Below are positions 26,905 to 35,473 of a stretch of 64,000 nucleotides of DNA, piece by piece. The stretch comes from Halobacillus litoralis. GTDB lineage: Bacteria > Bacillota > Bacilli > Bacillales > Halobacillaceae. The position numbers were made by a program, and so were the translations under genes. Under the pieces are notes generated by a model, which saw nothing but the letters and a program-made list of their open reading frames with translations, searched no databases and had not been told where the DNA came from. How positions within the stretch are numbered: the stretch's first letter is position 1; each line of letters begins with the position of its first letter. Location: NCBI RefSeq assembly GCF_009856355.1, contig NZ_WMEW01000003.1, forward strand, positions 1-64,000, in the 5' to 3' direction.

Positions 26905-27606
26905 CTACTTGGCGACATATCTTTCCATTCTATTTTCAACACGATCCTGAACGAACGAAAGCGCCACACAAATCATCCAGTAGATAAGGGCTGCTTCGGA
27001 ATACACAAGCAGGAACTCGTAATTTTGAGCCGCAATCTCCTGTGATTTCCGGAACATTTCCGTATAGGTGATGGTGGAAGCCAGGGACGTATCCTTGATC
27101 AGACTGATAAATGAGTTGGACAGCGGCGGAATGGATACCCGTGTCGCCTGGGGGAGAATGACACGCTTCAGCGCCTGTGCTGTCGTCATCCCAATCGACT
27201 GGGAAGCTTCCCACTGTCCTTTCGGAATCGATAGAATAGCCGCTCGGATAATCTCAGAATTATACGCTCCCATGTTCAGGGAGAAACCGATGATGGCTGA
27301 ATAAAAAGGACTGATGGTTACACCAAGAGACGGAAGACCGAAAAAGATAATGAATAACTGCACGAGGAGCGGGGTTCCACGGATGATGGAAACATACGCG
27401 CGGGCCACTCCCCTGAAAAATTTCACATTCGATAAACGCATCAATGCTGTGATGACAGCGAGCACGATTCCAATAGCGAATGTGATCAGTGTCAAAGGAA
27501 TCGTATAATACAAAGCCCCTTTCACCAAAGGGAGAAAAGAGCTTGTAAAAATGTCCAGGTATTTTTCCTGCATGTCAGGGTTGGTGAATAGATTACTTAG
27601 ATACAT
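26905..27606 (-). CDS. tcyB: Amino-acid (cystine) ABC transporter permease
   Basis: A 233-residue membrane subunit with about five spans and the EAA-type loop [21 protein letters not shown] that contacts the ATPase. I start at ATG 27606, which overlaps the end of the binding-protein gene by 14 bases. The ribosome site is weak, so translational coupling is likely. A shorter start at the internal Met before QEKYLD is possible. Confidence 0.9.
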   Translation of the reverse strand: MYLSNLFTNPDMQEKYLDIFTSSFLPLVKGALYYTIPLTLITFAIGIVLAVITALMRLSNVKFFRGVARAYVSIIRGTPLLVQLFIIFFGLPSLGVTISPFYSAIIGFSLNMGAYNSEIIRAAILSIPKGQWEASQSIGMTTAQALKRVILPQATRVSIPPLSNSFISLIKDTSLASTITYTEMFRKSQEIAAQNYEFLLVYSEAALIYWMICVALSFVQDRVENRMERYVAK

Positions 27607-28429
27607 CTTCACCAAACCACTTCTCAGAAATTTCAAGATATGTGCCGTCTTCCTTCATTTCTTCCAAGGCGTTATTGACAGCATCCACAAGTTCTTCGTT
27701 TCCTTTTCTGAACAACAGACCGCTCTCAGAAGCTTCATCCGCACGCGCGGCAATCTTCACTGGAGCTTCCGGGCGCTGCTGCATGTAGTCCAAAACAGAC
27801 AGGCGGTCGTTGACGGTCGCTTCAATCCGGTTGCTGGCAATCATCTGCATGGATTCGTTAAACCCTTCCACACCTGTAATTTCAGCATTATTAGCTTCTG
27901 CTATATCACGGTAGTTACTCGTCAGCGACTGGGCTGTATTGACTCCTTCGAGATCTTCAAAAGACTGGATCGAATCATTGTTTTCGTTGGTAACCACGAC
28001 AGCTGATGTTTGAATATAAGGATTGGAGAAATCATACTTCTCCTGTCGGTCTTCACGAATTCCGACCTGGTTGGCCACCATATCAAAACGGCCGGCATTC
28101 AACCCTGCGAACATGGAATCCCATTTCGTTTCATTGAATTTAGCTTCTACGCCGAGACGATCGGCGACTTCTCTGGCGATTTCCACATCAAAACCGGTCA
28201 GTTCATCATTATCATCATGGAACGTGTACGGGCGGTAGGTTCCCTCTGTTCCAATGACGAGTTCTCCATTGGCTTTAATTTCTTCCAGAAGGTTTTCCTC
28301 TCCATCCGCTTCTGTTTCCGAAGACTCGCCGCCTTCTGAGGCACTTTGACTTTCATCCTCACTCGTCCCGCAGGCAGCAAGAACAAGTACCAGGAAACCG
28401 ATTGAAAACAACCATGTTAATTTCTTCAT
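27593..28429 (-). CDS. tcyA: Cystine-binding lipoprotein of an ABC transporter
   Basis: A 278-residue type II solute-binding lipoprotein: signal peptide with lipobox LAAC, an acidic linker, then IGTEGTYRPYTFHDD, LTGFDVEIAREVADRLG and WDSMFAGLNAGRFDMVANQV, which closely match the L-cystine-binding TcyA group. GGAGGG lies 8 bases before the ATG at 28429. First gene of the tcyABC operon. In B. subtilis these transporters respond to sulfur supply; no such site is evident here. Confidence 0.9.
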   Translation of the reverse strand: MKKLTWLFSIGFLVLVLAACGTSEDESQSASEGGESSETEADGEENLLEEIKANGELVIGTEGTYRPYTFHDDNDELTGFDVEIAREVADRLGVEAKFNETKWDSMFAGLNAGRFDMVANQVGIREDRQEKYDFSNPYIQTSAVVVTNENNDSIQSFEDLEGVNTAQSLTSNYRDIAEANNAEITGVEGFNESMQMIASNRIEATVNDRLSVLDYMQQRPEAPVKIAARADEASESGLLFRKGNEELVDAVNNALEEMKEDGTYLEISEKWFGEDVSK

Positions 28430-28597
28430 TTTATTTTCCCTCCGTAAAACCAAGTAAGTTTATATGTTTTAATGACTTCCGTATCATAATCCAGATGATC
28501 CGTCGATGTCAATGAATTGAACTCTTCCCTTTATCCTTTTCCAAATTCCATCATTTAACCATCGTACGCATTGGATTCAGCCTGCTTGAAACAGGAA

Positions 28598-28625
28598 GGG
28601 GCTGTACCGGAATATCCCGGACAGC
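28598..28625. terminator. Terminator downstream of the antiporter gene
   Basis: A GCTGT..CCGG / CCGG..ACAGC hairpin. The T-run is better on the plus side (TTTTAT) than on the minus side where the antiporter is transcribed, so efficiency on the minus strand is uncertain. Confidence 0.5.
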
Positions 28626-28627
28626 TT

Positions 28628-29815
28628 TTATGATTTTAATAGTCTTTTGGATATCGGTGCAACGCCGACGCTCTGGAGGACAAGCGATATGATGACGACA
28701 GCAAAGGCAAGAGCCGTAAAGGAACCGCCTCCATCCGCTTCCGCTTCAAACGATAAAATAAGAAATATGGACATCGTTCCTTTTAAACCAGCCCATGTCA
28801 AAAGAGCGGAATGCCGCCAGCTGATTTTCCTCCGCCAGTGGGGAAAAAGCTGGGTAGAACCGGCAATGACGACAAACCGGACGACGATGGAAAGGAGAAA
28901 AACGATGACCGCCAGTCCTAATAGAGGTGCAGCCAGGTAGCCTGCTGCTTCAATACCGATTAGAAGGAACAGTAAAGAAAGGGCTGATGTCTCCACAACT
29001 CCCCAGAATCCATCCAGGGTTTCTTTGAAGTGCTCTTCCTTAATCGTTTTCCCGTATTCAAAAGACAACAGTAAACCGGCTGATACTGTAGCGAGCACAC
29101 CGGAAACTCCGACATATTCGGCCAGATTAAAAATTCCATAAGCCAGTACGATACTCAACATGACTTGGTATTCGCGGTTATGAGTATAGTGAACTCCTTT
29201 GCTGATCAACCATCCAAAGGCTGCACCAAGACCCACTCCTCCAAGAGAGACGAGTAAAAATTCCCCGAAAAATGAAAACAGCGAAACATCTGAATGCCCT
29301 GTGTACATCCCCATCAGTACAGAAAAGATGACGATGCTTGTTCCGTCATTTAACAGGGATTCCCCTTCCACGACATCCGCCATCCTTTCATCACTTGTCG
29401 AGTTCTTCAAAATCGAGACGACAGAAACCGGATCTGTCGGTGTCAAAACAGCCGCCATCACCATGGCTCCGATCAAAGACAAGGAAAGAAAAGGTCCGCT
29501 TACCGCATAAATGGCTGCACCAAGGAGCCCCACTGTTAATATGATTCCAATGGTGGCGAGGAAGATAATCAAGTGACTGTTTCTTTTGAACCCTTCCGGT
29601 GGGAACCGGTAAGCAGAGACGAACAACAAAGCAGGAAGAAACACATGATAAATCAGATGCTCAGTTACCTCAATAGTTGAAAAGTATGGAAGAAAGGACA
29701 AGCCGATACCAATGAACACAAGGATCATCGGGACAGGAAGGTTTTCCTGCTTCTTGTCCAGTGTAAAAATAAGATAACCGATCAATAATAGCAGGATGGT
29801 CTGGTTGATGGACAT
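28628..29815 (-). CDS. CPA1-family Na+/H+ antiporter
   Basis: A 395-residue membrane protein with about 12 spans. The ion-site motif TPTDPVSVVSILK (about 125) and EGESLLNDGTSIVIFS (about 150) are those of NhaP-type exchangers, expelling Na+ or K+ in exchange for protons. It lacks a long cytosolic C-terminal domain. AGGGGGAT precedes the ATG at 29815. It fits a salt-adapted organism. Monocistronic by its flanking terminators. Confidence 0.9.
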   Translation of the reverse strand: MSINQTILLLLIGYLIFTLDKKQENLPVPMILVFIGIGLSFLPYFSTIEVTEHLIYHVFLPALLFVSAYRFPPEGFKRNSHLIIFLATIGIILTVGLLGAAIYAVSGPFLSLSLIGAMVMAAVLTPTDPVSVVSILKNSTSDERMADVVEGESLLNDGTSIVIFSVLMGMYTGHSDVSLFSFFGEFLLVSLGGVGLGAAFGWLISKGVHYTHNREYQVMLSIVLAYGIFNLAEYVGVSGVLATVSAGLLLSFEYGKTIKEEHFKETLDGFWGVVETSALSLLFLLIGIEAAGYLAAPLLGLAVIVFLLSIVVRFVVIAGSTQLFPHWRRKISWRHSALLTWAGLKGTMSIFLILSFEAEADGGGSFTALAFAVVIISLVLQSVGVAPISKRLLKS

Positions 29816-29870
29816 AGGATCCCCCTTTCTTTTCCTTTTCATTTCTCCTCTTTCTTATATCCCTAAACAT

Positions 29871-29912
29871 AAGAGAAGACCCGGCAGGCCGGGCCTCCGG
29901 GTCTTCTCTCTT
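29871..29912. terminator. Bidirectional terminator hairpin
   Basis: Long stem around GAGAAGACCCGG and its complement. It overlaps the stop codon of the 40-residue small gene and separates it from the antiporter gene. Confidence 0.88.
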
Positions 29913-30033
29913 ATGATTTCCGGCTCTCAGCCAGACGTTCCTTGATCTGGTTATAAGACAGGCCGGACAACGCATTCAAACGCTTCACTTCATCCACGTT
30001 CGTCCCTGAACGTGAAACGGTTGCTTTCCTCAC
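29911..30033 (-). CDS. 40-residue protein, SASP-like motif
   Basis: A very small gene with GTG start at 30033, a full AGGAGGT 7 bases upstream and a strong terminator at its stop codon. The product contains SGTNVDEVKRLNALSG, which resembles the TNVQEVRKQNAQ repeats of gamma-type small acid-soluble spore proteins, and a helical Lys/Arg/Glu tail. It lies 31 bases after the yuiD-like gene in the same direction, so may share its transcript. The similarity is suggestive only; function not established. Confidence 0.6.
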   Translation of the reverse strand: MRKATVSRSGTNVDEVKRLNALSGLSYNQIKERLAESRKS

Positions 30034-30064
30034 ACTCTCCACCTCCTTGAATGTCGAAGAAGGC

Positions 30065-30529
30065 CTACCCTTCTATTCGGGCGGACGCATAGCCGAGCGC
30101 AATCCCTAAAAGGGCTCCTCCAAGTACTTCCACAGGCTGGTGGCCAAGCAGTTCTTTCAGCTCTTTTTCACGTTCGACAAATTCAAGGCTCGGAAAATCA
30201 CCGGAAATCTGAGCCACATTATCTTCGAGGTCGTTCACCAGCTGGGCGATTTCTCCTGTGTGTCTCCGGATTCCCTGTGCATCGTACATCACGATGACGC
30301 CGAAAATAACAGCCAGCGCCGTTTCTGTATGACGGGATCCTTTATTTGCAGCAATATAGGATGCAAGCGCGGCTACACCGGCAGAATGGGAGCTTGGCAT
30401 GCCCCCGGTGGTCGCCACCTGTTTCACGTCCCATACCCCATGCACACGTTTATGTGTCACAATTTTCAATGCTTGAGCGATTCCGATCGCCGAAAGTGCC
30501 GTAGCAATTCCACGGTTCATTTTGTTCAT
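30065..30529 (-). CDS. yuiD: Divergent PAP2 family membrane protein (YuiD)
   Basis: A 154-residue membrane protein of the DUF212/acid-phosphatase-like family. The motif GGMPSSHSAGVAALA and a downstream HTGEIAQLVND are characteristic. B. subtilis YuiD is of unknown function. GGGAGGG stands before ATG 30529; a longer form is less likely. Confidence 0.85.
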   Translation of the reverse strand: MNKMNRGIATALSAIGIAQALKIVTHKRVHGVWDVKQVATTGGMPSSHSAGVAALASYIAANKGSRHTETALAVIFGVIVMYDAQGIRRHTGEIAQLVNDLEDNVAQISGDFPSLEFVEREKELKELLGHQPVEVLGGALLGIALGYASARIEG

Positions 30530-30602
30530 GATTTTCACCCTCCCACTCAGACTACCATGTACCTTCCCGTTCAAAAGGCTGTTTATTCAAATGGGAAGAG
30601 GA

Positions 30603-31589
30603 TTAATGTTTTTCTGTCTGAGGAGGCTCTTCCATCCAACCGTGTTTAATCATCAATTTTGCCCCTTTATGGGCATATTCAAAAATATCCTTCATAAATA
30701 GGGACAATTTGGCGGGGAGGTCATTCCGCAGACTGAAGGCTGTGCCCAGGGAGTTTCCTCCTAAAGAAAAGCTGCAGAACAGGCTGACGCAGTAAAGCAT
30801 CATTTTATCCGAAAACGGTGAGAGGTGAGACTGGGTGACATTCCCTCCCGGAGTCATCGGAGCGGGCGTATCATTTTCGAACATGATCGTCGTCAGCTTC
30901 TTTACTATCTTTTTAGCCAGTTCGCCGCCTTCATGGAAATAGGCTCTCGCCTCAGGTTCTTTGGCTACCTGGGAAAACCCGTAAATCATCTGCATGCCGA
31001 TCACATTGGATTCAATCGCATGGTGTATATGGGTCATCTCTACTGTATTCAGTGCACGCCTTCCCTTGATCGGCTTGAACATCTTCAGATAATCCTTATC
31101 CTGTACATGCTCAACCGGTTTCTGGATGGAGACATAAGGGGCCTGGGGAAGAAGTCCTTTTTCAATCAGATACTGGGTGCACTTTTCATAATACTTTTGT
31201 GTTAAATAGGTGAGTTCCCGGTATATCTCGATAATCTCCTTCTGGTAGGACATGGTCAGGTTCAGCGTATGCATGCCCATACCAATTTCATTCACCAGCC
31301 GGACGAACATGATGTCAAACCCGTTATCATAAAGCTTTGGAACTTCTTTGGTCACATCATCCTCCGTAAATCCAACCGGCACTTCAAGGCCGTGTTTTTC
31401 AAATATTTTCTTCATTTTCTCCACATAGGGTTCAATGTCTTTCTGAAGATGAACCATAATCTGTTTGGACTCCCGGTCATCTGCTTTTTCAATAAAATAG
31501 TCCAGCATCCTAAGGATTAAGGTCTTTTCCTGATAGGTCATCCATAATGTCCCGATTTCGGCAGAAGAAAGGTGTGAATTGGCTGCCAT
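30603..31589 (-). CDS. DUF3231 family protein, spore-coat type
   Basis: A 328-residue helical protein made of two related halves of about 160 residues, each with a four-helix-like pattern: KTLILRMLDYFIEKADD in the first half and MTHIHHAIESNVIGMQMIYG in the second. DUF3231 proteins are abundant in spore-forming Bacillaceae and resemble coat protein F-like ferritin folds. Their function is unknown; a spore or membrane role is a guess. GGAGGAG precedes the ATG. Confidence 0.8.
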   Translation of the reverse strand: MAANSHLSSAEIGTLWMTYQEKTLILRMLDYFIEKADDRESKQIMVHLQKDIEPYVEKMKKIFEKHGLEVPVGFTEDDVTKEVPKLYDNGFDIMFVRLVNEIGMGMHTLNLTMSYQKEIIEIYRELTYLTQKYYEKCTQYLIEKGLLPQAPYVSIQKPVEHVQDKDYLKMFKPIKGRRALNTVEMTHIHHAIESNVIGMQMIYGFSQVAKEPEARAYFHEGGELAKKIVKKLTTIMFENDTPAPMTPGGNVTQSHLSPFSDKMMLYCVSLFCSFSLGGNSLGTAFSLRNDLPAKLSLFMKDIFEYAHKGAKLMIKHGWMEEPPQTEKH

Positions 31590-31892
31590 AACGACTCCTC
31601 CAATTTGGATTGCACTATATCGGCATCATCCGTGCTTTTCTTCTAGTCTGAGCCAAATCCTGTTTTTCATCCGGCTTTCCTGCAAAGATGACACTTATGA
31701 CAGTCTGCTTCCCCTTAAACCTCGATGATTAGAGTCCTCATCTATTTCCAACAATAAATTTTGCTGCATCTAAATCCCCACCACACAGCCATGTGGGATC
31801 GTTTTCAATTGTATGGTGACAGATCTTCTTGTTTTTAAGCCGGGATTTCGTGGTAGAACCCATCTAGCACATATAAAAAAGGTGGTCATGAT
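31590..31892. other. Intergenic region of about 300 bases, divergent promoters
   Basis: No supported gene. It contains a short hairpin (CCCAC/GTGGG, about 31779-31799) and AT-rich promoter-like stretches for the divergent DUF3231 and sugar-porter genes. I see nothing else of note. Confidence 0.4.
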
Positions 31893-33230
31893 ATGAATCG
31901 TTCAATTAGCAAAGGGTGGATTTTCTTTTTCGGCGCCCTTGGTGGATTATTATATGGATATGATACCGGTGTCATTTCCGGAGCCCTTTTATTCATCAGC
32001 GATGATATTCCCCTTACAGACTTTCTGGAAGGCCTTGTCGTCAGTTCACTGCTCGTTGGTGCCATTGTTGGTGCGGGGCTGAGCGGCTACGTTTCCGACC
32101 GGTTCGGACGAAGGAAAGTGGTCTTCACCATTGCGTTGATTTACATAGCCGGATCCTTTGTCCTTGCGTTTGCACCAAACGTTCCGTTCCTCGTCACAGG
32201 ACGGGTCATACTCGGACTGGCGGTCGGCGGCTCAACAGCCATCGTACCGGTCTACCTATCCGAAATGGCTCCTACCGATTCCCGCGGGGCCCTTGGGTCA
32301 TTGAACCAGTTGATGATTACCATCGGGATCGTCCTTGCATACCTCGTGAACTATGCCTTCGTACCTGTGGAAGGCTGGCGTTGGATGCTCGGGCTGGCGG
32401 CGGTTCCTGCCGTCGTACTTGCGGTCGGTGTCATGTTCATGCCGGAAAGCCCGAAATGGCTGCTCAAACAGAATCGGGAAAAAGAAGCCCGTAAGGTAAT
32501 GGGACTGACCAGAGACGAGCAGGAAATTGAAAAAGAAATGGAGCAGATGAAGAAAATTGAAGCAGAAAAAGAAGGGACATGGGATGTCCTGAAAGCGAAA
32601 TGGGTCCGCCCCATGCTCCTTGTGGGAAGCGGAATCGCCATATTCCAGCAATTAATCGGCATTAACGCGGTCATTTATTATGCTCCCACAATCTTTACCG
32701 AAGCAGGACTGGCTGATTCAGCTTCAATTCTCGGAACCGTCGGAATCGGTATATTGAACGTACTGATGACGCTCGTGGCTATTGCGACGATTGATAAACT
32801 CGGAAGGAAAAAGCTGCTGCTGATCGGTAACGCCGGCATGGTCACAAGCCTTGCCGTCCTGGCTGCCATCTTGTTTACAGCAGAGCTTACCACAGCCGTC
32901 GCCTGGCTGACCGTTGTTTTCCTTGGTTTGTTTATTATCTTCTTCTCTGCTACATGGGGGCCTGTCGTCTGGGTCATGCTGCCCGAATTGTTCCCGACCA
33001 AAGCCAGAGGGGCTGCGACCGGTTTTACGACGCTGTTGTTATCCGCAGCCAACCTTGTCGTGTCCCTTTTCTTTCCAATCCTCCTCGGTGCCATCGGAAC
33101 CGCCTGGGTTTTCGTATTATTCGCCGTGATTGGTATCCTGGCTTTCCTATTCGTTTACACCTATGTACCAGAAACAAAAGGACGCAGCCTGGAAGAAATC
33201 GAGAACGATCTGCGGGGAACCACAAGCTGA
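31893..33230 (+). CDS. Sugar porter MFS transporter
   Basis: A 445-residue transporter with 12 membrane spans. Sugar-porter signatures include GYDTGVISGALLFI in span 1, DRFGRRK after span 2, PESPKWL at the end of span 6, QQLIGINAVIYYAP in span 7 and PETKGRSLEEIE at the C-terminus. It resembles the CsbC/YwtG/AraE group of Bacillus, proton-coupled uptake of pentoses, hexoses or inositol; the substrate is not decidable here. Preceded by AAAGGTGG and followed by a terminator. Confidence 0.92.
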   Translation: MNRSISKGWIFFFGALGGLLYGYDTGVISGALLFISDDIPLTDFLEGLVVSSLLVGAIVGAGLSGYVSDRFGRRKVVFTIALIYIAGSFVLAFAPNVPFLVTGRVILGLAVGGSTAIVPVYLSEMAPTDSRGALGSLNQLMITIGIVLAYLVNYAFVPVEGWRWMLGLAAVPAVVLAVGVMFMPESPKWLLKQNREKEARKVMGLTRDEQEIEKEMEQMKKIEAEKEGTWDVLKAKWVRPMLLVGSGIAIFQQLIGINAVIYYAPTIFTEAGLADSASILGTVGIGILNVLMTLVAIATIDKLGRKKLLLIGNAGMVTSLAVLAAILFTAELTTAVAWLTVVFLGLFIIFFSATWGPVVWVMLPELFPTKARGAATGFTTLLLSAANLVVSLFFPILLGAIGTAWVFVLFAVIGILAFLFVYTYVPETKGRSLEEIENDLRGTTS

Positions 33231-33267
33231 GCCCCCCAGCATAGATCGATCCATACAAAAGGCCAAC

Positions 33268-33300
33268 AAAAACTCCCCGTCCTGCGACAGGGAGTTTTAA
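33268..33300 (+). terminator. Terminator of the sugar porter gene
   Basis: AAAACTCCC/GGGAGTTTT arms around a 12-base loop, followed by T-rich sequence. Confidence 0.85.
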
Positions 33301-33436
33301 TATTTTAAATATTCCATCTTTTTGAGAACTTCTGGATTTTATGTTTCCCGTCGTATATAATGCTGTTTATGCACTTTTTATAAAGTTTTTTCTGAACGAA
33401 CTATACGAACGAGATAAACATTTCAGGAGGAATAAC

Positions 33437-34957
33437 GTGAATAAACTGTCACCCATGTATTGGATTGCTTTAGCAATAGGAATTGTGTTTGTAAGCTGGG
33501 GAGCGATTTTCCCTGATCACCTTTTAAATACGATGATGACCATTCGGAACGGAATTCTTGACCGCTTTGGCTGGTTCTATCAATTCGCCGTCACCTTCAT
33601 GCTCATTATTGCCTTCATCATTGCCTTCAGTAAATACGGGAAAATCAAGCTTGGAAAAAAAGATGATAAACCCGAATACACTACACCGACCTGGTTCGCT
33701 ATGCTGTTCAGTGCCGGTATGGGAATCACCCTTCTCTTCTACGGACTGACAGAACCGGTCACCCACTATGCCAACCCGCCTGTGGGAGATGCCCAGACAA
33801 TCGAATCGGCGAAGCTTGGACTTGAAATCAGCTATCTGCACTACGGACTGCACGCCTGGGTCATTTATGCGATTGTTTCCCTCGTCTTAGCGTACTTTAA
33901 GTTTAAAAAAGATAAACCCGGTCTGATGAGTGCTACGCTCACTCCTCTGTTCGGTAACCGTATGAACGGCACGGCCGGTTATATTGTTGATATCATCGCT
34001 GTTTTCGCTACCATCTTCGGTGTTGCCATCTCTCTTGGGGTCGGCGCCCAGCAGATCAACAGCGGACTGGCGTATCTCTGGGGAGTACCGAACAACTACG
34101 GTGTTCAACTCATCATTATGGGTATTACGGCTGTACTGTTCATTTACTCCGCCGCTTCCGGACTATCTAAAGGAATCAAGTACATCAGTAACATCAACTT
34201 GATTCTGACCGTTGTGCTGTTTGCAGCTTTCCTGCTGCTCGGACCGACAGGGTTTGTACTGGAAACGTATTCCACAACCCTTGGCAACTATATGCAGAAC
34301 TTCGTTCAAATGGGTATGCGTTTCAGCCCGTTTGATGCGGAAAACAACCAATGGGTAAAAGACTGGACGATTTTCTACTGGGCCTGGTGGATTTCCTGGA
34401 CACCATTCGTGAGTTCCTTTATTGCCCGTGTATCCAAAGGACGTACCGTACGTGAATTTATCGTAGCCGTTGTAATTGCACCTGCTCTTGTCTGTACTCT
34501 TTGGTTCGGCGTCTTCGGTGGAGCCGGTATCTACTTCGACTTTGTAGAAGGTGTCAATGTTGCCGGTCAGTCTATGGAATCTTCCTTGTTCTATGTCTTT
34601 GACCAGCTTCCATTCAGCGGGCTGCTTTCCTTTGTAGCGGTGATTCTGATCATGACGTTCTTCATCACATCCGGAGACTCCGCCACATTCGTCCTTGCGA
34701 TGCAGACGTCCCGCGGAAGCTTGAACCCTCCATTCTTTATGAAATTGAGCTGGGGAATCATCCTGACAGCGATCGCCATGATCCTCATGGGGGCCGGAGG
34801 ACTGGATGGTCTGCAGGCCGCAGCGATCATCAGCGGGTTCCCGTTAACGATTATACTGCTGTTGATGATCGTCAGTCTGCTCAAGTCGTTTAGAGAAGAA
34901 TTTAATGAAGCGGCTGGATCTGATTCTGAAGAAGAACAAGATGAAAAGTCTGCTTAA
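33437..34957 (+). CDS. BCCT-family compatible solute transporter (OpuD-like)
   Basis: A 506-residue secondary transporter with 12 spans. The hallmark WAWWISWTPFVSSFIARVSK in span 8 and the Gly-rich MGITLLF region are typical of betaine/choline/carnitine transporters. The GTG at 33437 has AGGAGG 6 bases upstream, while the longer frame to 33341 lacks one. The acidic C-terminal tail may sense osmolality. Uptake of glycine betaine is the likely role, in keeping with a salt-tolerant cell. Confidence 0.92.
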   Translation: MNKLSPMYWIALAIGIVFVSWGAIFPDHLLNTMMTIRNGILDRFGWFYQFAVTFMLIIAFIIAFSKYGKIKLGKKDDKPEYTTPTWFAMLFSAGMGITLLFYGLTEPVTHYANPPVGDAQTIESAKLGLEISYLHYGLHAWVIYAIVSLVLAYFKFKKDKPGLMSATLTPLFGNRMNGTAGYIVDIIAVFATIFGVAISLGVGAQQINSGLAYLWGVPNNYGVQLIIMGITAVLFIYSAASGLSKGIKYISNINLILTVVLFAAFLLLGPTGFVLETYSTTLGNYMQNFVQMGMRFSPFDAENNQWVKDWTIFYWAWWISWTPFVSSFIARVSKGRTVREFIVAVVIAPALVCTLWFGVFGGAGIYFDFVEGVNVAGQSMESSLFYVFDQLPFSGLLSFVAVILIMTFFITSGDSATFVLAMQTSRGSLNPPFFMKLSWGIILTAIAMILMGAGGLDGLQAAAIISGFPLTIILLLMIVSLLKSFREEFNEAAGSDSEEEQDEKSA

Positions 34958-34961
34958 CGAA

Positions 34962-34990
34962 AAGAAGCTGCCGAAATGGCAGCTTCTTTG
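34962..34990 (+). terminator. Terminator of the BCCT transporter gene
   Basis: AAGAAGCTGCC/GGCAGCTTCTT arms around a 5-base loop. Its right arm recurs in part at the far end of repeat copy B (about 35339-35350). Confidence 0.85.
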
Positions 34991-35340
34991 GTTGTAGAGA
35001 AACCCCTGTTTCTTTACAAGCTTTTTTCTTTCTTACCGCCAGGAGTGGAAGGGGAGTCGCTCCTTGGGGATTCTTTAAAATCGAAAAAGACTGCCCTTCA
35101 CCCAGCTCACCCTTGCTGGATGGAGGGCAGTCTTTTTTTTATTCCGGGAAGCAGCCGTCATCAACGCCTGCACGAGGAGTGTTCGGTGGTGACGCCTGCG
35201 GGAACAGCGAGCCGAAGATCCACTTGGTCAAATGGTTTCTTGACCAAGTCAGCTGAGGCCGTGCCGCGGCAAGCATCCGCCGATAAACGGAACGTGCCCT
35301 CTCCACACGACAAATGGACAACTCTAACTGGTTAACATAA
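34991..35340 (+). repeat. Terminator-associated repeat (TAR) copy B
   Basis: About 350 bases between the convergent BCCT and yjcL genes. It begins with a 12-13-base-arm hairpin and T-run (34991-35027), continues with a shortened left module (35036-35106), an internal strong hairpin with T8 (about 35085-35140), and the conserved right module (35170-35336) with the cloverless 9-base-arm hairpin (35223-35248). Compared with copy C, about 100 bases between two CCGC(C)AGGAG sites are missing, as if lost between short direct repeats. Non-coding; a minus-strand frame of 87 codons over 35139-35402 is not credible. Confidence 0.8.
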
Positions 35341-35428
35341 GCTTCTCTGGCTGGGTCATAAAATTGTGTACTGAAAGGTATCCGGGTAAAACAGCTGGAC
35401 ACAAAGCATGCCCTTCCCCCTCTTCATA

Positions 35429-35470
35429 AAAAAAGCCCGCCTTTCCTGAACAATCAGAAAAGCGGGCTTT
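35429..35470 (-). terminator. Terminator of the yjcL gene
   Basis: AAAGCCCGC/GCGGGCTTT arms, seven T residues on the minus strand, near the yjcL stop codon. Confidence 0.85.
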
Positions 35471-35473
35471 TGC

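Noticed and set aside
34991..35030. Group IIC intron-like insertion beside a terminator
   Set aside because: Group IIC introns insert after terminators, but no intron-encoded reverse transcriptase or domain V/VI structure is visible, and they do not duplicate the terminator.
35139..35402. An 87-codon minus-strand frame over repeat copy B
   Set aside because: The equivalent sequence in copies A and C is interrupted, so it is not a conserved gene.
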